From contig JAFGJB010000234.1 of NCBI GenBank assembly GCA_016929295.1, forward strand, positions 1 to 49,688: a stretch of 49,688 nt of DNA, read 5' to 3'. Position 1 is the stretch's first letter. Every line of letters begins with the position of its first letter. The stretch comes from Candidatus Zhuqueibacterota bacterium. GTDB lineage: Bacteria; Zhuqueibacterota; Zhuqueibacteria; Residuimicrobiales; Krinioviventaceae. The position numbers and the translations under genes are program-made. Under the pieces are notes generated by a model. It was not told where the DNA came from. It saw only the letters and a program-made list of their open reading frames with translations, and made no database searches. Of the stretch, positions 25,918 through 33,916 are shown piece after piece.

Positions 25918-26073
25918 TCATTCCTCAACTTGGGTTCTAAAGCTGTATCTCACAATCGCCATATCATACAAAAACCAAAGCAAAATAAAAACAATAATTA
26001 TCGTCACGACACTTGGCAGCAAGCTGTCGCTGAGGAAACTGCTATGACGCCAAGAGATAGTGAAGGCCTTCAT
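25918..26073 (-). CDS. Possible 51-residue membrane protein or gene remnant downstream of lysE-like gene
   Basis: A short frame begins inside the 3' end of the LysE-like gene and fills most of the 184-base gap to the methyltransferase. It contains a strong hydrophobic helix (VVTIIIVFILLWFLYDMAIV) followed by a basic end. A different frame continues past its stop with a charged helix-like string (ALEPKLRNELKEKYMNATL), so one base change could join them into a small membrane protein with a cytosolic helix. The ribosome-binding site is poor. It may be a decayed or chance frame; nothing is recognised. The remaining gap bases are A+T-rich and unremarkable. Confidence 0.3.
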   Translation of the reverse strand: MKAFTISWRHSSFLSDSLLPSVVTIIIVFILLWFLYDMAIVRYSFRTQVEE

Positions 26074-26659
26074 AAAACAAGAATCCCGCAAATAGAATCA
26101 AAATGGCACCCAGAGCATTATTGATGACGATGAAAATTCGGTTCGATAAAAAGCGTCGTGATGCGCCGACAAGCATGGCCAGGACGATTTTTGCGCCCAC
26201 GAGACAGAAATAAAATCCAGCAAGAAATAATGCAAGTGCGCCAGGGTGAACATCAAGCGCCTTGATCATCGTTGTGGAGCCGATCGAAAGCCAAAATATG
26301 TAGGGATGCGGATTGAGCGCGTTCGTCAGGATTCCCTTCATGAGTGAATGCGAATGATCGATTTCAGCATCAATGACAAAATGGTCGAGGCGGATGCTTT
26401 TTATGCCCAGGTAAAAAATATAGAAAGCCCCGACCAGCGATACAATTCCGAACACCAACGGCAGGTTGGAAAATTGCGCGAGCAGAAAAAAACAGCAAAG
26501 AATAATTGGACCATCCGTAATCAGCGGAGCGAATGCTACTTTTATTCCTGCCCGTGTCCTGTGCATCAAAGTCTCCGAAACCAGCAGCGTTGTCAGAGGT
26601 CCCGGGCTTATACCGGATGACAGGCCAAAGATAAGACCCTTGGCAAGAAACACGAACAC
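26042..26659 (-). CDS. LysE-family amino-acid exporter
   Basis: A 205-residue inner-membrane protein with about six helices, of the LysE/RhtB exporter type. The N-terminal GLSSGISPGPLTTLL is the family signature, and NALNPHPYIFWL in the fourth helix region corresponds to the conserved NP motif. Substrates in the family are amino acids such as lysine, threonine or leucine; the one here is unknown. The start is a GTG at 26659 with GAGGAG about 11 bases upstream; a GTG two codons later is also possible. Confidence 0.87.
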   Translation of the reverse strand: MFVFLAKGLIFGLSSGISPGPLTTLLVSETLMHRTRAGIKVAFAPLITDGPIILCCFFLLAQFSNLPLVFGIVSLVGAFYIFYLGIKSIRLDHFVIDAEIDHSHSLMKGILTNALNPHPYIFWLSIGSTTMIKALDVHPGALALFLAGFYFCLVGAKIVLAMLVGASRRFLSNRIFIVINNALGAILILFAGFLFYEGLHYLLAS

Positions 26660-26834
26660 TATAAAAAGATCTCCTCGGTTTTTAACGCGTCAAATATATC
26701 TATCTTGCCCGTCGATTGCAAAATATTTCGCTGCCTTTTTCTGCTAGGTAAAAAAGATCAATTTTTAAAATTCAATCGCCTCCGCGGCAGGGACATTAAA
26801 GAGAACCCGGCGGCAGCCAGTATTTTGATTCAAA

Positions 26835-26870
26835 GAGCACGCAGCACTCTGAAGGAGCACGCAGCGCTCT
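26835..26870 (-). repeat. Tandem near-identical hairpins after the GT2 gene
   Basis: A 16-base unit, GAGCACGCAGCACTCT (26835-26850), repeats as GAGCACGCAGCGCTCT (26855-26870), one mismatch, 20-base period. Each unit can fold on itself through GAGC/GCTC or AGAG/CTCT pairs. It lies directly after the stop of the GT2 glycosyltransferase (minus strand), so it is probably a duplicated weak terminator. The rest of 26660-26834 shows nothing recognisable. Confidence 0.5.
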
Positions 26871-26872
26871 TT

Positions 26873-28018
26873 TCATCGAATTCGCCCCTTGGTATATTTC
26901 CTTCCTTTCCACGTATAGGTTCCCCACAATCCCCATACGCCGCCGAGCACTACATAGGCCATTTGCAGCCATTCGGTCGTGAACAGGATGAACGGATTGA
27001 TATTGTGCTGCAACTTGCGCGCAGCCAGGCGCATGAAGACAAAATCTGCGAAAAATTTTACCGCCAGAGGGAGGAGCATATACAGATTGCCAAATCCGCC
27101 CAGAAGGAACAGGATCGTCGTCGCAATGAGCGAAAGATAATACAAGTAAATGGCACTCTCCAGGAGAAATAATTTTTTAGGATAGACTCGTCCTTTTGAA
27201 GCCCATCGAAAACGTTGTTGAAAAAATCCTCGCCAGGTTTTACATGGCCGTGTTACAACCGCACATTGTACATCAGAGGCAAAGGCGCATCTCCAATTGC
27301 GCGAGGCATGAATTTTTTGTAATAATAAATCATCATCGCCGGACACATAAGCATCTACGCCGGCGAATCCATTGAGCTCATCGTAGACCTGACGTCGATA
27401 CGCGAAATTGGCGCCATTCGCCATGAAAGGCATTTTCAATCCAAAACCGGCGGCGCCAATAAAAGAGAGGGCGAGTGAATCGAGTCTTTCCAGCTTGCTG
27501 AGCACATGCTCATTTTCTTCAACATAGAGCCAGGAGGCGACAGCGCCGGTTTTGTCATCGAAATACTTGACAATCGTTGCAATCCAGGTTGGTGAGGTCC
27601 GACAGTCGGCATCCGTTGTCAGGATGATGTCGCCTCGACTCGCCTTGATACCTTGATGGAGCGCTGCTTTTTTTGGTGACATGCCGTCAATATCAGTCAG
27701 GGACAACAGGATGACATTTTCTTTCTTGCATGATTCCGCGATGGAATAGGTGTTGTCATCTGAATGATCATCCACAACAATCACCTCGTACTTGTCTCGT
27801 GGATATTGTTGTCGGTCCAGGTGCTGCAGGCAGGCGCTGATATTCTCTTCCTCATTCCGCGCCGCGACCACCACTGATACGAAGGGACAGCCATTGTTCG
27901 TTGGATGAGCATGAATTCTCCTCAGCCCGATAGTGCATTTCAGCAGCAGAAAGAGATAAAGGAGGGTGGCAGACACCTGAAAAAGAAATAGAAGGTCAAG
28001 CAGAACGAGTTTTTCCAT
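26873..28018 (-). CDS. Membrane glycosyltransferase family 2
   Basis: A 381-residue processive-type GT2 enzyme. An N-terminal helix (LVLLDLLFLFQVSATLLYLFL) comes before the GT-A domain: VVVAARNEEEN, the VVDDHSDDNT strand, the DxD-like TTDADC, an acidic SGDDDLLLQK acceptor motif and QRFRWASKG (QxxRW). Two or three helices follow at the C-terminus. It probably transfers a sugar to a lipid or polysaccharide at the cytoplasmic membrane. The ATG at 28018 is chosen; a GTG at 28030 is also in frame. It overlaps the end of the upstream flippase-like gene by 23 bases, suggesting that the two work together. Confidence 0.88.
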   Translation of the reverse strand: MEKLVLLDLLFLFQVSATLLYLFLLLKCTIGLRRIHAHPTNNGCPFVSVVVAARNEEENISACLQHLDRQQYPRDKYEVIVVDDHSDDNTYSIAESCKKENVILLSLTDIDGMSPKKAALHQGIKASRGDIILTTDADCRTSPTWIATIVKYFDDKTGAVASWLYVEENEHVLSKLERLDSLALSFIGAAGFGLKMPFMANGANFAYRRQVYDELNGFAGVDAYVSGDDDLLLQKIHASRNWRCAFASDVQCAVVTRPCKTWRGFFQQRFRWASKGRVYPKKLFLLESAIYLYYLSLIATTILFLLGGFGNLYMLLPLAVKFFADFVFMRLAARKLQHNINPFILFTTEWLQMAYVVLGGVWGLWGTYTWKGRKYTKGRIR

Positions 28019-28994
28019 TCGACTTTGCACTGTTTTGGCGTTTGAACAAGAAGAGTCCGAGTCCCAGAATGCTAGGCATCAGGATATTAACTGTGAACAG
28101 CAAAAAAGATGCATTGAATGCAGCAGCCTCGGGCACATGAAGCTGCGCCAGGAAGAATATGGCAGCACTTTCACGCACACCCAGATCCCCGAGAGAAATG
28201 GGCAAAAGAGATTTTGTGAACATGACGGCAAAAGTCGCGAGATAGCCATTGATGAGTGAAATGTCATTAAAAGCTCGTACGAGCAGAACAAATTGTGAAC
28301 AGTATGTCACTGTCTGCAGAATTGTCCAGGCCAGTAATTGCAGGATGAGGGCAGGTTTGGCCGACTCGATGCCGTCAATGAATCTATCGATGGCCGGATG
28401 GCGTGAAAAGAGGCGATGATAGCGCGCCAAAATTCTGCGCACCCATGCAGGCCTTGACAAAAGAACTAAAAACAGCAACAGTGCGAGTGTCAAGATAAAG
28501 ACAGACGTCCAGATATAGGGATGCATGCCCATGGAAATGAAATGAGACAATCCCAGGATGCCGATGAAATAGAGAACCGCCAATGTGATCAGCTTGTCTA
28601 TCAACAGCAAGGCCAGCATGCCGGCATGTTGAACATCTTTGATGAAGAACGTTCGCGCAAAATCGCCGAGGCGGCCTGGCGTCACCAATCCCAACGCCAA
28701 TCCGATGAACAGAGAATACAATATCTGCCTATTTTTCACAGAAGGATAGTCGCGATGGACGATGAGCTGCCATTTGCGATACTGAAAAAAAATATTAACA
28801 GCCAAAAGTGCGGCAGCAGCGGCGATGAATTTGGTCTCTGCCTGGGTGAATGCCGTTAACAACTGTTGGCAACTTATTTTTCGAACCAGCAATGATATCG
28901 CCAGGATGGTGACGAGAATTTTGAGACCAAAGAGCAGCCGCTTTTGAATGGCGGGATCGAAAAGTTTTCGTTTATCGGAAAGAGTGAACGGCAT
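27996..28994 (-). CDS. Lysylphosphatidylglycerol synthase-like transmembrane (flippase-like) protein
   Basis: A 332-residue polytopic protein with about eight helices, matching the LPG_synthase_TM/AglD-like family. Recognisable parts are the YRKWQLIV loop after helix 2, GLALGLVTPGRLGDFAR and, near the C-terminus, SLLPISLGDLGVRESAAIFFL. These proteins move lipid-linked compounds across the membrane. There is no aminoacyl-transferase domain, so lysylation is unlikely. The overlap with the GT2 gene suggests glycolipid synthesis and export. Start ATG at 28994 with GAGAG upstream. Confidence 0.87.
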   Translation of the reverse strand: MPFTLSDKRKLFDPAIQKRLLFGLKILVTILAISLLVRKISCQQLLTAFTQAETKFIAAAAALLAVNIFFQYRKWQLIVHRDYPSVKNRQILYSLFIGLALGLVTPGRLGDFARTFFIKDVQHAGMLALLLIDKLITLAVLYFIGILGLSHFISMGMHPYIWTSVFILTLALLLFLVLLSRPAWVRRILARYHRLFSRHPAIDRFIDGIESAKPALILQLLAWTILQTVTYCSQFVLLVRAFNDISLINGYLATFAVMFTKSLLPISLGDLGVRESAAIFFLAQLHVPEAAAFNASFLLFTVNILMPSILGLGLFLFKRQNSAKSNGKTRSA

Positions 28995-29091
28995 TTATCT
29001 CTCGCAGTGTATCAAAACAGATGCAAAAGATAGAGTGAGAAAAAGAGAAAACCAAGCAAAATAATGAAGAGAGGATGTTTGTCATGCTGAA

Positions 29092-29118
29092 AAAAAGCCT
29101 CGGATCACATCCGAGGCT
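29092..29118 (-). terminator. Rho-independent terminator after the MinD-like gene
   Basis: On the minus strand an 8-bp stem, AGCCTCGG / CCGAGGCT, encloses a 7-base loop and is followed by a T-run. It lies seven bases after the stop of the GYF_2/MinD-like gene. The gap 28995-29091 beyond it holds no other clear signal. Confidence 0.9.
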
Positions 29119-29125
29119 GCTTCGC

Positions 29126-30421
29126 TCAACCATGCCGTTTGAAGATGGGATCAAGATTACGAATGGGACAGGGGAAGCCGCCTTGCTGATAGTCACAGTC
29201 ACCCCAGTAGAAACAGTTGACCGAGCATATGGTGTCGCTTTCCTGTAGATTGGCATCAGGATAGTCGACCGATTCGGCACGGAAATTCTGCAATACTTGT
29301 CTCTTCTCTTTGAGGCCCGCCCAGCCACTCTTTTTCAGCATGCCAATGGCAATCAGCTTGGCCAGGCTTTTTGAGGCCTTTGAGCGGGGATTATTGAGCA
29401 CAAACGGCTTCAATTCTTTGACGGATTTGCGGACGCTTTCATCGAATTCGACAAAACCCATGTAATCGACATCGACGTTTAGAATATCGTGCGCAGCTGT
29501 TCGAAACGAATCGCCCTCGCGAATTTCTTTGCCAGAGTGCACCATGTTGAGTATGAGACGAGGATGATAATTCGCCAGATAGTTTTCGATAAAAAAGGAC
29601 GCTTCATCATCAATTTCTTTCACATCCTTGATGATATCGTCCATGGTGAATTGCATCTTTCCCGGTTCAGAATACATATATTGATCAATGATACTCAACA
29701 CAGCGGGCTTTTTGCGAAACTCGCGCACAAAACGGCGCATAATGGCAATTTTTAAAAAATTAAAAGTCTCCTGAATAGCCATCGGATCGGGCGTTGTCAC
29801 CAAGACGCCCTCATCAGCGGCGAGAAAAAAATCGATGACGTTATAGGATGAGCCGGCGCCCAGATCCAGCAAGATATAATCCGCGTCGAGCTGGTGGAGT
29901 TGATGGATAAAGCGGACTTTTTGCGAGAAACGCGGATTAGCCAGCCCAAGGGTGCCGCACGCGCCGCTGATCAATTTCAGGTTATCGACCGGCGTCTCAA
30001 GGCAGATGTCCTCGAGATTTTCCCGCTGCAGCGTGTAAAAGTGATAAAACGTGTATTCGGGTTCCAGTATACCCATGCACGTATGCAGATTGGCGCCGCC
30101 CAGATCAGCATCGACAACAACAACCTGATAATCATATGTGGCCAAGCCGATTCCCAGAGAAGCGCACAGCACGGTCTTGCCGACGCCACCTTTTCCTCCG
30201 CCAATGGCGTACACGGTTTTTCGTCGCTGTTGCTGCTGCTGGCCCTGACTGAACATTGGGCGCAATTCATCAATCTGATTTGCTGCCACCCACTCCTGGG
30301 AGTCCTCGTGATAGACGAGATCGTCTTGAGAAAATTCACCATTGACGACCAGATTTTTAATTTCCCGTCTATTTAACGGTCCCAGCTGCCTGTTATTAAT
30401 CTTTACAAAAACTTCTGACAT
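29126..30421 (-). CDS. GYF_2 plus MinD/ParA-like ATPase with C-terminal Cys4 cluster
   Basis: A 431-residue cytosolic protein with three parts. Residues 1-57 form a GYF_2 (DUF4339) domain (QLGPLNRREI, then DLVYHEDSQEWV). A Gln-rich linker (about 58-68) leads to a deviant Walker A ATPase, GGGKGGVGKT near 74-83, with VVVDADLGGANLH and a Walker B/switch stretch DYILLDLGAGSSYNV. The tail carries CSVNCFYWGDC...GFPC, four Cys at 399, 403, 409 and 418 (Cx3Cx5Cx8C), a likely metal or Fe-S site. MinD/FlhG-type ATPases position machinery at the membrane or poles; no partner system is adjacent. The start is the ATG at 30421, where GAGG is well spaced. A terminator follows. Confidence 0.88.
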   Translation of the reverse strand: MSEVFVKINNRQLGPLNRREIKNLVVNGEFSQDDLVYHEDSQEWVAANQIDELRPMFSQGQQQQQRRKTVYAIGGGKGGVGKTVLCASLGIGLATYDYQVVVVDADLGGANLHTCMGILEPEYTFYHFYTLQRENLEDICLETPVDNLKLISGACGTLGLANPRFSQKVRFIHQLHQLDADYILLDLGAGSSYNVIDFFLAADEGVLVTTPDPMAIQETFNFLKIAIMRRFVREFRKKPAVLSIIDQYMYSEPGKMQFTMDDIIKDVKEIDDEASFFIENYLANYHPRLILNMVHSGKEIREGDSFRTAAHDILNVDVDYMGFVEFDESVRKSVKELKPFVLNNPRSKASKSLAKLIAIGMLKKSGWAGLKEKRQVLQNFRAESVDYPDANLQESDTICSVNCFYWGDCDYQQGGFPCPIRNLDPIFKRHG

Positions 30422-30486
30422 GTTCATGCCTCATCCATCATTGAATCCATTTCAGTTGCTGCATCCGGACAACTCCCATTCACAGC

Positions 30487-30690
30487 TCATGCCTTGCGAA
30501 CGTTTACGGCTTTATCGCCGCGAATGTCACTTTTCACATCAAATTTGATCCGCAAGCCTTCCCGCACATTCTCAGGTCGTAAATTGATCGCCAGATCATC
30601 CGCGTGCAAAAAGAGCTCTTCATCATCGTCGGTCGTGACAAAACCAAAGCCTTTTGCGGCCTGCCAATATTTGACAATTCCAAACTTCAT
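30487..30690 (-). CDS. Cold-shock-domain protein
   Basis: A 67-residue CspA-type nucleic-acid-binding OB fold, acting as RNA chaperone or anti-terminator. RNP1 is KGFGFVTT and RNP2 corresponds to ELFLHADDL; the usual VFVH is changed to LFLH. The first strand has GIVKYWQAAKG, close to the family's G-x-V-K-W-F. The length is standard. The start has GGAGG nine bases upstream. It sits ahead of the MinD-like gene on the same strand (65 bases between), so both could be read from one promoter, but a separate one is not excluded. Confidence 0.9.
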   Translation of the reverse strand: MKFGIVKYWQAAKGFGFVTTDDDEELFLHADDLAINLRPENVREGLRIKFDVKSDIRGDKAVNVRKA

Positions 30691-30832
30691 AGATATATAC
30701 CTCCATATCGGTTTTTTGCGAACAAGGAAATCATTCTGCCGGCTCGTTCAAGAAAGGGCAGGAAAAACAAAGTTGGGCGATCATTCCCCGTTATTGTCAA
30801 AGCTTGGATTGTGCTGCAATCAAGAGGGGGCG

Positions 30833-30868
30833 CCGGCCACTGGCTCGCCACTGGCCGGATGCGCATCC
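30833..30868. repeat. Overlapping hairpin and 12-bp palindrome
   Basis: A 7-bp stem CCGGCCA (30833-30839) / TGGCCGG (30852-30858) is followed by the palindrome GGATGCGCATCC (30857-30868), which shares its first two bases with the stem. Within the loop, GCCACTGGC occurs twice as a direct repeat. It lies in the 217-base gap between the membrane-protein stop and the cold-shock gene. No T-tract follows on either strand, so it is not a standard terminator. Confidence 0.5.
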
Positions 30869-30907
30869 TCTCTAATGATGAAAAACGAACTGTTTTCCCA
30901 AACGCCG

Positions 30908-32080
30908 TTATTCTTCCTTTTGCTGTGCTTCATCCTCGCCTGCAACCGCAACCTCAACATCGTCACTTTCACCACTCTCTTCCTCAAGATCTTGACGTTC
31001 CAGCAAGTTCTCTTCATCCTTTCTGTATCTGAGGACGAGAAAAGAGATGGTTGTGCCGGCGGTGAATGTTGAAATCCCGTAGCTGATCACCCATCCACCG
31101 ACAAACAGGAGAGCCAGGGCATAGAAATAGGATGACAGAACGACTGATGCGGGCAGATCGCCGAACGGAATGATGACAAACTGCCGGCTGAAAAACAGAA
31201 ACTCGGAAAAATTCCGATAAACAGATTCGATCACACTTTGAGCTGGCAAGGTCCAGCCTTGCAGCAATGCCTGCCCGTTGTTGGCCAGATTGGCGAAATC
31301 AGCGCCCATGAAGGCGCTCAGCAAGGCATTCATGATCACGACTGACTCTTTGATGAAGAACGCCAGCACGCCCAGCGCCAAAAATGCTAATAGAGCGACG
31401 ATTCCCTCGTAGAAAAGAAAACGCCACGGCTGAGTCCAGGCGACAGAAAAAGCCTGAAATATTGCCTCAAAAGCATCCTCATCGGTGGTAGCGATGATGC
31501 TCGGCACCAGTGTAATCGCGACAATTGTGACGAGCAACAAAAACAAGATCAAAAGCGAACCGAGCACCCAGATGACCGTAAAAAAGCTGACGCCAATCTC
31601 GCCGATGACGGGGATCTTGCCGAGTAAACCGACGACGAGTGCGCCCAAAACAAGCAATCCGATGAGAATGAGCAGTGCCAGGGGGGTTAATACAATAGAG
31701 AAAAATTTATGCAATGAGAACCTGAACGCCTGCTTCCATGAGTAGAATGCGTTGCCCTTCATCGCCATGTAAACAGCTCGTGAAACAGCGGTATTGGTGA
31801 CGAGATACGCCAATAACAGCAAAAAGCTGCCGAGCCCGCTGAGCAGCCAACTGAACCATGGATAACTATCGCCCATCGTGAAAAGACATGGCAACAGGCC
31901 AAATTGAGACCAGGACAGTTTCAGGTCATATCCGGCCAGGACAAGCGCCAGATAAGAGAGAGCCACATAGAAAATATAACCTACGGACAGTCCGATCAAT
32001 TGAATCCACATTCGCTGCAAACCGAGTGCTAAACGCGGCGCAGCGATGATATCACGCCAGTTGAATCTGAGTTTCCGCAT
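30908..32080 (-). CDS. Polytopic membrane protein of unknown function
   Basis: A 390-residue protein with about six to seven long hydrophobic segments and an acidic, low-complexity C-terminal tail (Glu/Asp-rich from about residue 360). The N-terminus (MRKLRFNWRDIIAAPRLALG) looks like an amphipathic lead into the first helix, as in membrane proteins related to YIP1 or DUF975-type groups, but I cannot assign it to one. There is no signal peptide. Start ATG at 32080 with AAGGAG well spaced. It stands between the CNNM gene and the cold-shock gene, all on the minus strand. Confidence 0.75.
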   Translation of the reverse strand: MRKLRFNWRDIIAAPRLALGLQRMWIQLIGLSVGYIFYVALSYLALVLAGYDLKLSWSQFGLLPCLFTMGDSYPWFSWLLSGLGSFLLLLAYLVTNTAVSRAVYMAMKGNAFYSWKQAFRFSLHKFFSIVLTPLALLILIGLLVLGALVVGLLGKIPVIGEIGVSFFTVIWVLGSLLILFLLLVTIVAITLVPSIIATTDEDAFEAIFQAFSVAWTQPWRFLFYEGIVALLAFLALGVLAFFIKESVVIMNALLSAFMGADFANLANNGQALLQGWTLPAQSVIESVYRNFSEFLFFSRQFVIIPFGDLPASVVLSSYFYALALLFVGGWVISYGISTFTAGTTISFLVLRYRKDEENLLERQDLEEESGESDDVEVAVAGEDEAQQKEE

Positions 32081-32146
32081 TCTCTTTCTCCTTTCATCTA
32101 TTTCGCCTCTGCGACAAACTTATCATAAAAGCAAAAGATAATCAAG

Positions 32147-33457
32147 TCAATTTTCGAAAATCCCTTGCGATTCGCGGAGAAGGGGTTCATAAGATATGCG
32201 AACGAGAACGATTCTGTTTTTTTCGACTGTCTCCATTTTAAGAACATAGTCCTCAAATCGAATGGCCTCACCTTCTTTAGGCAATGAGCCCGTCTGTTCT
32301 AAAATGTAGCCGCCAACTGTCTCGTATTCGTCCGATTCGGGCAACCTTATATTCATCAGCTCGTTTAGTGATTCGATGTCCATCTTGGCATTGACGATGA
32401 ACGTTTCGTCATCGATTTTTCGATAGAGCGAGGTTTCCTTGTCGTACTCGTCACGGATCTCGCCAACAATTTCCTCGATGATATCTTCCAGCGTGACAAT
32501 GCCGGATGTGCCGCCATACTCATCGACCACAATAGCCAGGTGCTGCCGCTCCTTCTGGAACAGCCGCAGGAGGTCATCAATCTTTTTGCTCTCCGGAACA
32601 TAGATGGGCGGTCGAGCCAATTCGAGAATATCAATCTTTTCATCTCGTTGCGGCGTCAGAGATAATAGATCCTTGGCGTTGATAATTCCCTGAATCTGAT
32701 CGATCGTCTCCGCATACACGGGAATACGAGTGTGTCCCTTGCTCTTGATGACCTCGACGAGTTCCGACAATGTGATGTCTTTCGCCACGCAGACGACATC
32801 GGTGCGCGGAATCATGATCTCACGGACGGTGGTGGCGCCAAATTCAAAAATCGAATGCAGCATCTCCTTCTCATCTTCTTCAAGTGCGCCTTGCTCTTCG
32901 CCAATATCAAGGAGAGTTTGAAATTCGTCGACGTCCAGCAGTCGTTCTTTTTCATGTTCTCTGAGGCCAAACAACGATGTCATGAATTCCATGAATTTAT
33001 CAAGGATGAAAGAGACGGGCAAGAAAAGGTAATTGATGAATTGCAGGAGGAGCGCCGTTAATTTTGCGAACTGCTGCGGATTTTTCACCGCGAGAACTTT
33101 GGGGGTTATCTCGCCGAGGATCAAAATCAGGAATGTCACAACGCCGACATTGAGCAGCACGGCCACACCCTGGCTCAGGCCGACCACTCTGGCAATTTGC
33201 AGAAAAAGGATTGTCGCCACAGAAGCTGCCGTCACATTCACAAGTGTGTTGCACAGGAGAATGGTGATGAGCAATCGTCTTGGATGCTTGAGCAGCGCCA
33301 ATATTCTCCGCCCGGCTGACGAGTTTTCATCTTGAAGCTTTTGCGATAACAGCTTGTTGATGGAAAAAAAGGCGGCTTCTGAACCGGAAAAAAAGGCTGA
33401 CAGGAAAAGAAGGAGAAAGAATACGATGATGAAATGGGTATCAAGGCCAGAGTCCAA
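32147..33457 (-). CDS. CNNM/CorC-type transporter with CBS pair (hemolysin-C family)
   Basis: A 436-residue membrane protein. It has a DUF21/CNNM membrane domain (about 1-190, including FLSAFFSGSEAAFFS and GEITPKVLAV), then two CBS domains (about 205-330, with IMIPRTDVVCV and VVDEYGGTSGIVTLEDIIEEIVGEI), and a CorC/HlyC-associated domain at the C-terminus. The family exports Mg2+ or Co2+. The start chosen is the TTG at 33457, with GGAGG (33466-33470) eight bases upstream; the TTG at 33463 is only two bases away. It follows ybeY after 24 bases in a conserved gene order. Confidence 0.92.
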   Translation of the reverse strand: MDSGLDTHFIIVFFLLLFLSAFFSGSEAAFFSINKLLSQKLQDENSSAGRRILALLKHPRRLLITILLCNTLVNVTAASVATILFLQIARVVGLSQGVAVLLNVGVVTFLILILGEITPKVLAVKNPQQFAKLTALLLQFINYLFLPVSFILDKFMEFMTSLFGLREHEKERLLDVDEFQTLLDIGEEQGALEEDEKEMLHSIFEFGATTVREIMIPRTDVVCVAKDITLSELVEVIKSKGHTRIPVYAETIDQIQGIINAKDLLSLTPQRDEKIDILELARPPIYVPESKKIDDLLRLFQKERQHLAIVVDEYGGTSGIVTLEDIIEEIVGEIRDEYDKETSLYRKIDDETFIVNAKMDIESLNELMNIRLPESDEYETVGGYILEQTGSLPKEGEAIRFEDYVLKMETVEKNRIVLVRISYEPLLRESQGIFEN

Positions 33458-33465
33458 AGACAATT

Positions 33466-33470
33466 CCTCC
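33466..33470 (-). promoter_or_regulatory. Ribosome-binding site deciding the CNNM TTG start
   Basis: GGAGG on the minus strand lies eight bases before the TTG at 33457 and two before the TTG at 33463. No ATG or GTG is available in frame nearby. Confidence 0.65.
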
Positions 33471-33481
33471 GATTCATTTTA

Positions 33482-33916
33482 TTAAATGTCAACGGCAGAA
33501 TAGATATACTCAAGCGCCTTGTTTTCCAGGGCCGTCATGAGGCGCTTGCCCTCCTCCGTCGTATCATCATAATCCAGCAGATGATAGACGCCATGGGCAA
33601 CAAGACGGTAAAGCTCGTCTTCGAGCGTCACACCAAAGTACTGTGAATTCATTCTCGCCGTATCGATTGAAATGTATATTTCGCCTTCAGCATTTTTCGC
33701 ATCAGACAAATTAAAAGAGATGACATCCGTGGTCCCCGATTTATGTAAAAAGCGCTCGTTCAGATCGGTCATATATTCATCGTTGACAAAAACGACTGTC
33801 ACTCGCCATGGCGGCTGTTTCGCACATCCGAGCATCCATTTGACCAGCCGCAATATGGCTGATTCTTTGAGATCGACATATCCGAACGGATTTTCCATTG
33901 TGATGACATCTCTCAT
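33482..33916 (-). CDS. ybeY: Endoribonuclease YbeY (rRNA maturation factor)
   Basis: A 144-residue metal-dependent RNase involved in 16S rRNA 3'-end processing and ribosome quality control. The metal site is HGVYHLLDYDD: His108, His112 and, where most bacteria have His, Asp118 as third ligand. Bacteroidota YbeY proteins have a similar Asp, so this is a lineage marker rather than damage. Upstream GTTDVISFNL is typical. The start overlaps the stop of the 7TM-HD gene by four bases (ATGA), so translation is coupled. Confidence 0.93.
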   Translation of the reverse strand: MRDVITMENPFGYVDLKESAILRLVKWMLGCAKQPPWRVTVVFVNDEYMTDLNERFLHKSGTTDVISFNLSDAKNAEGEIYISIDTARMNSQYFGVTLEDELYRLVAHGVYHLLDYDDTTEEGKRLMTALENKALEYIYSAVDI

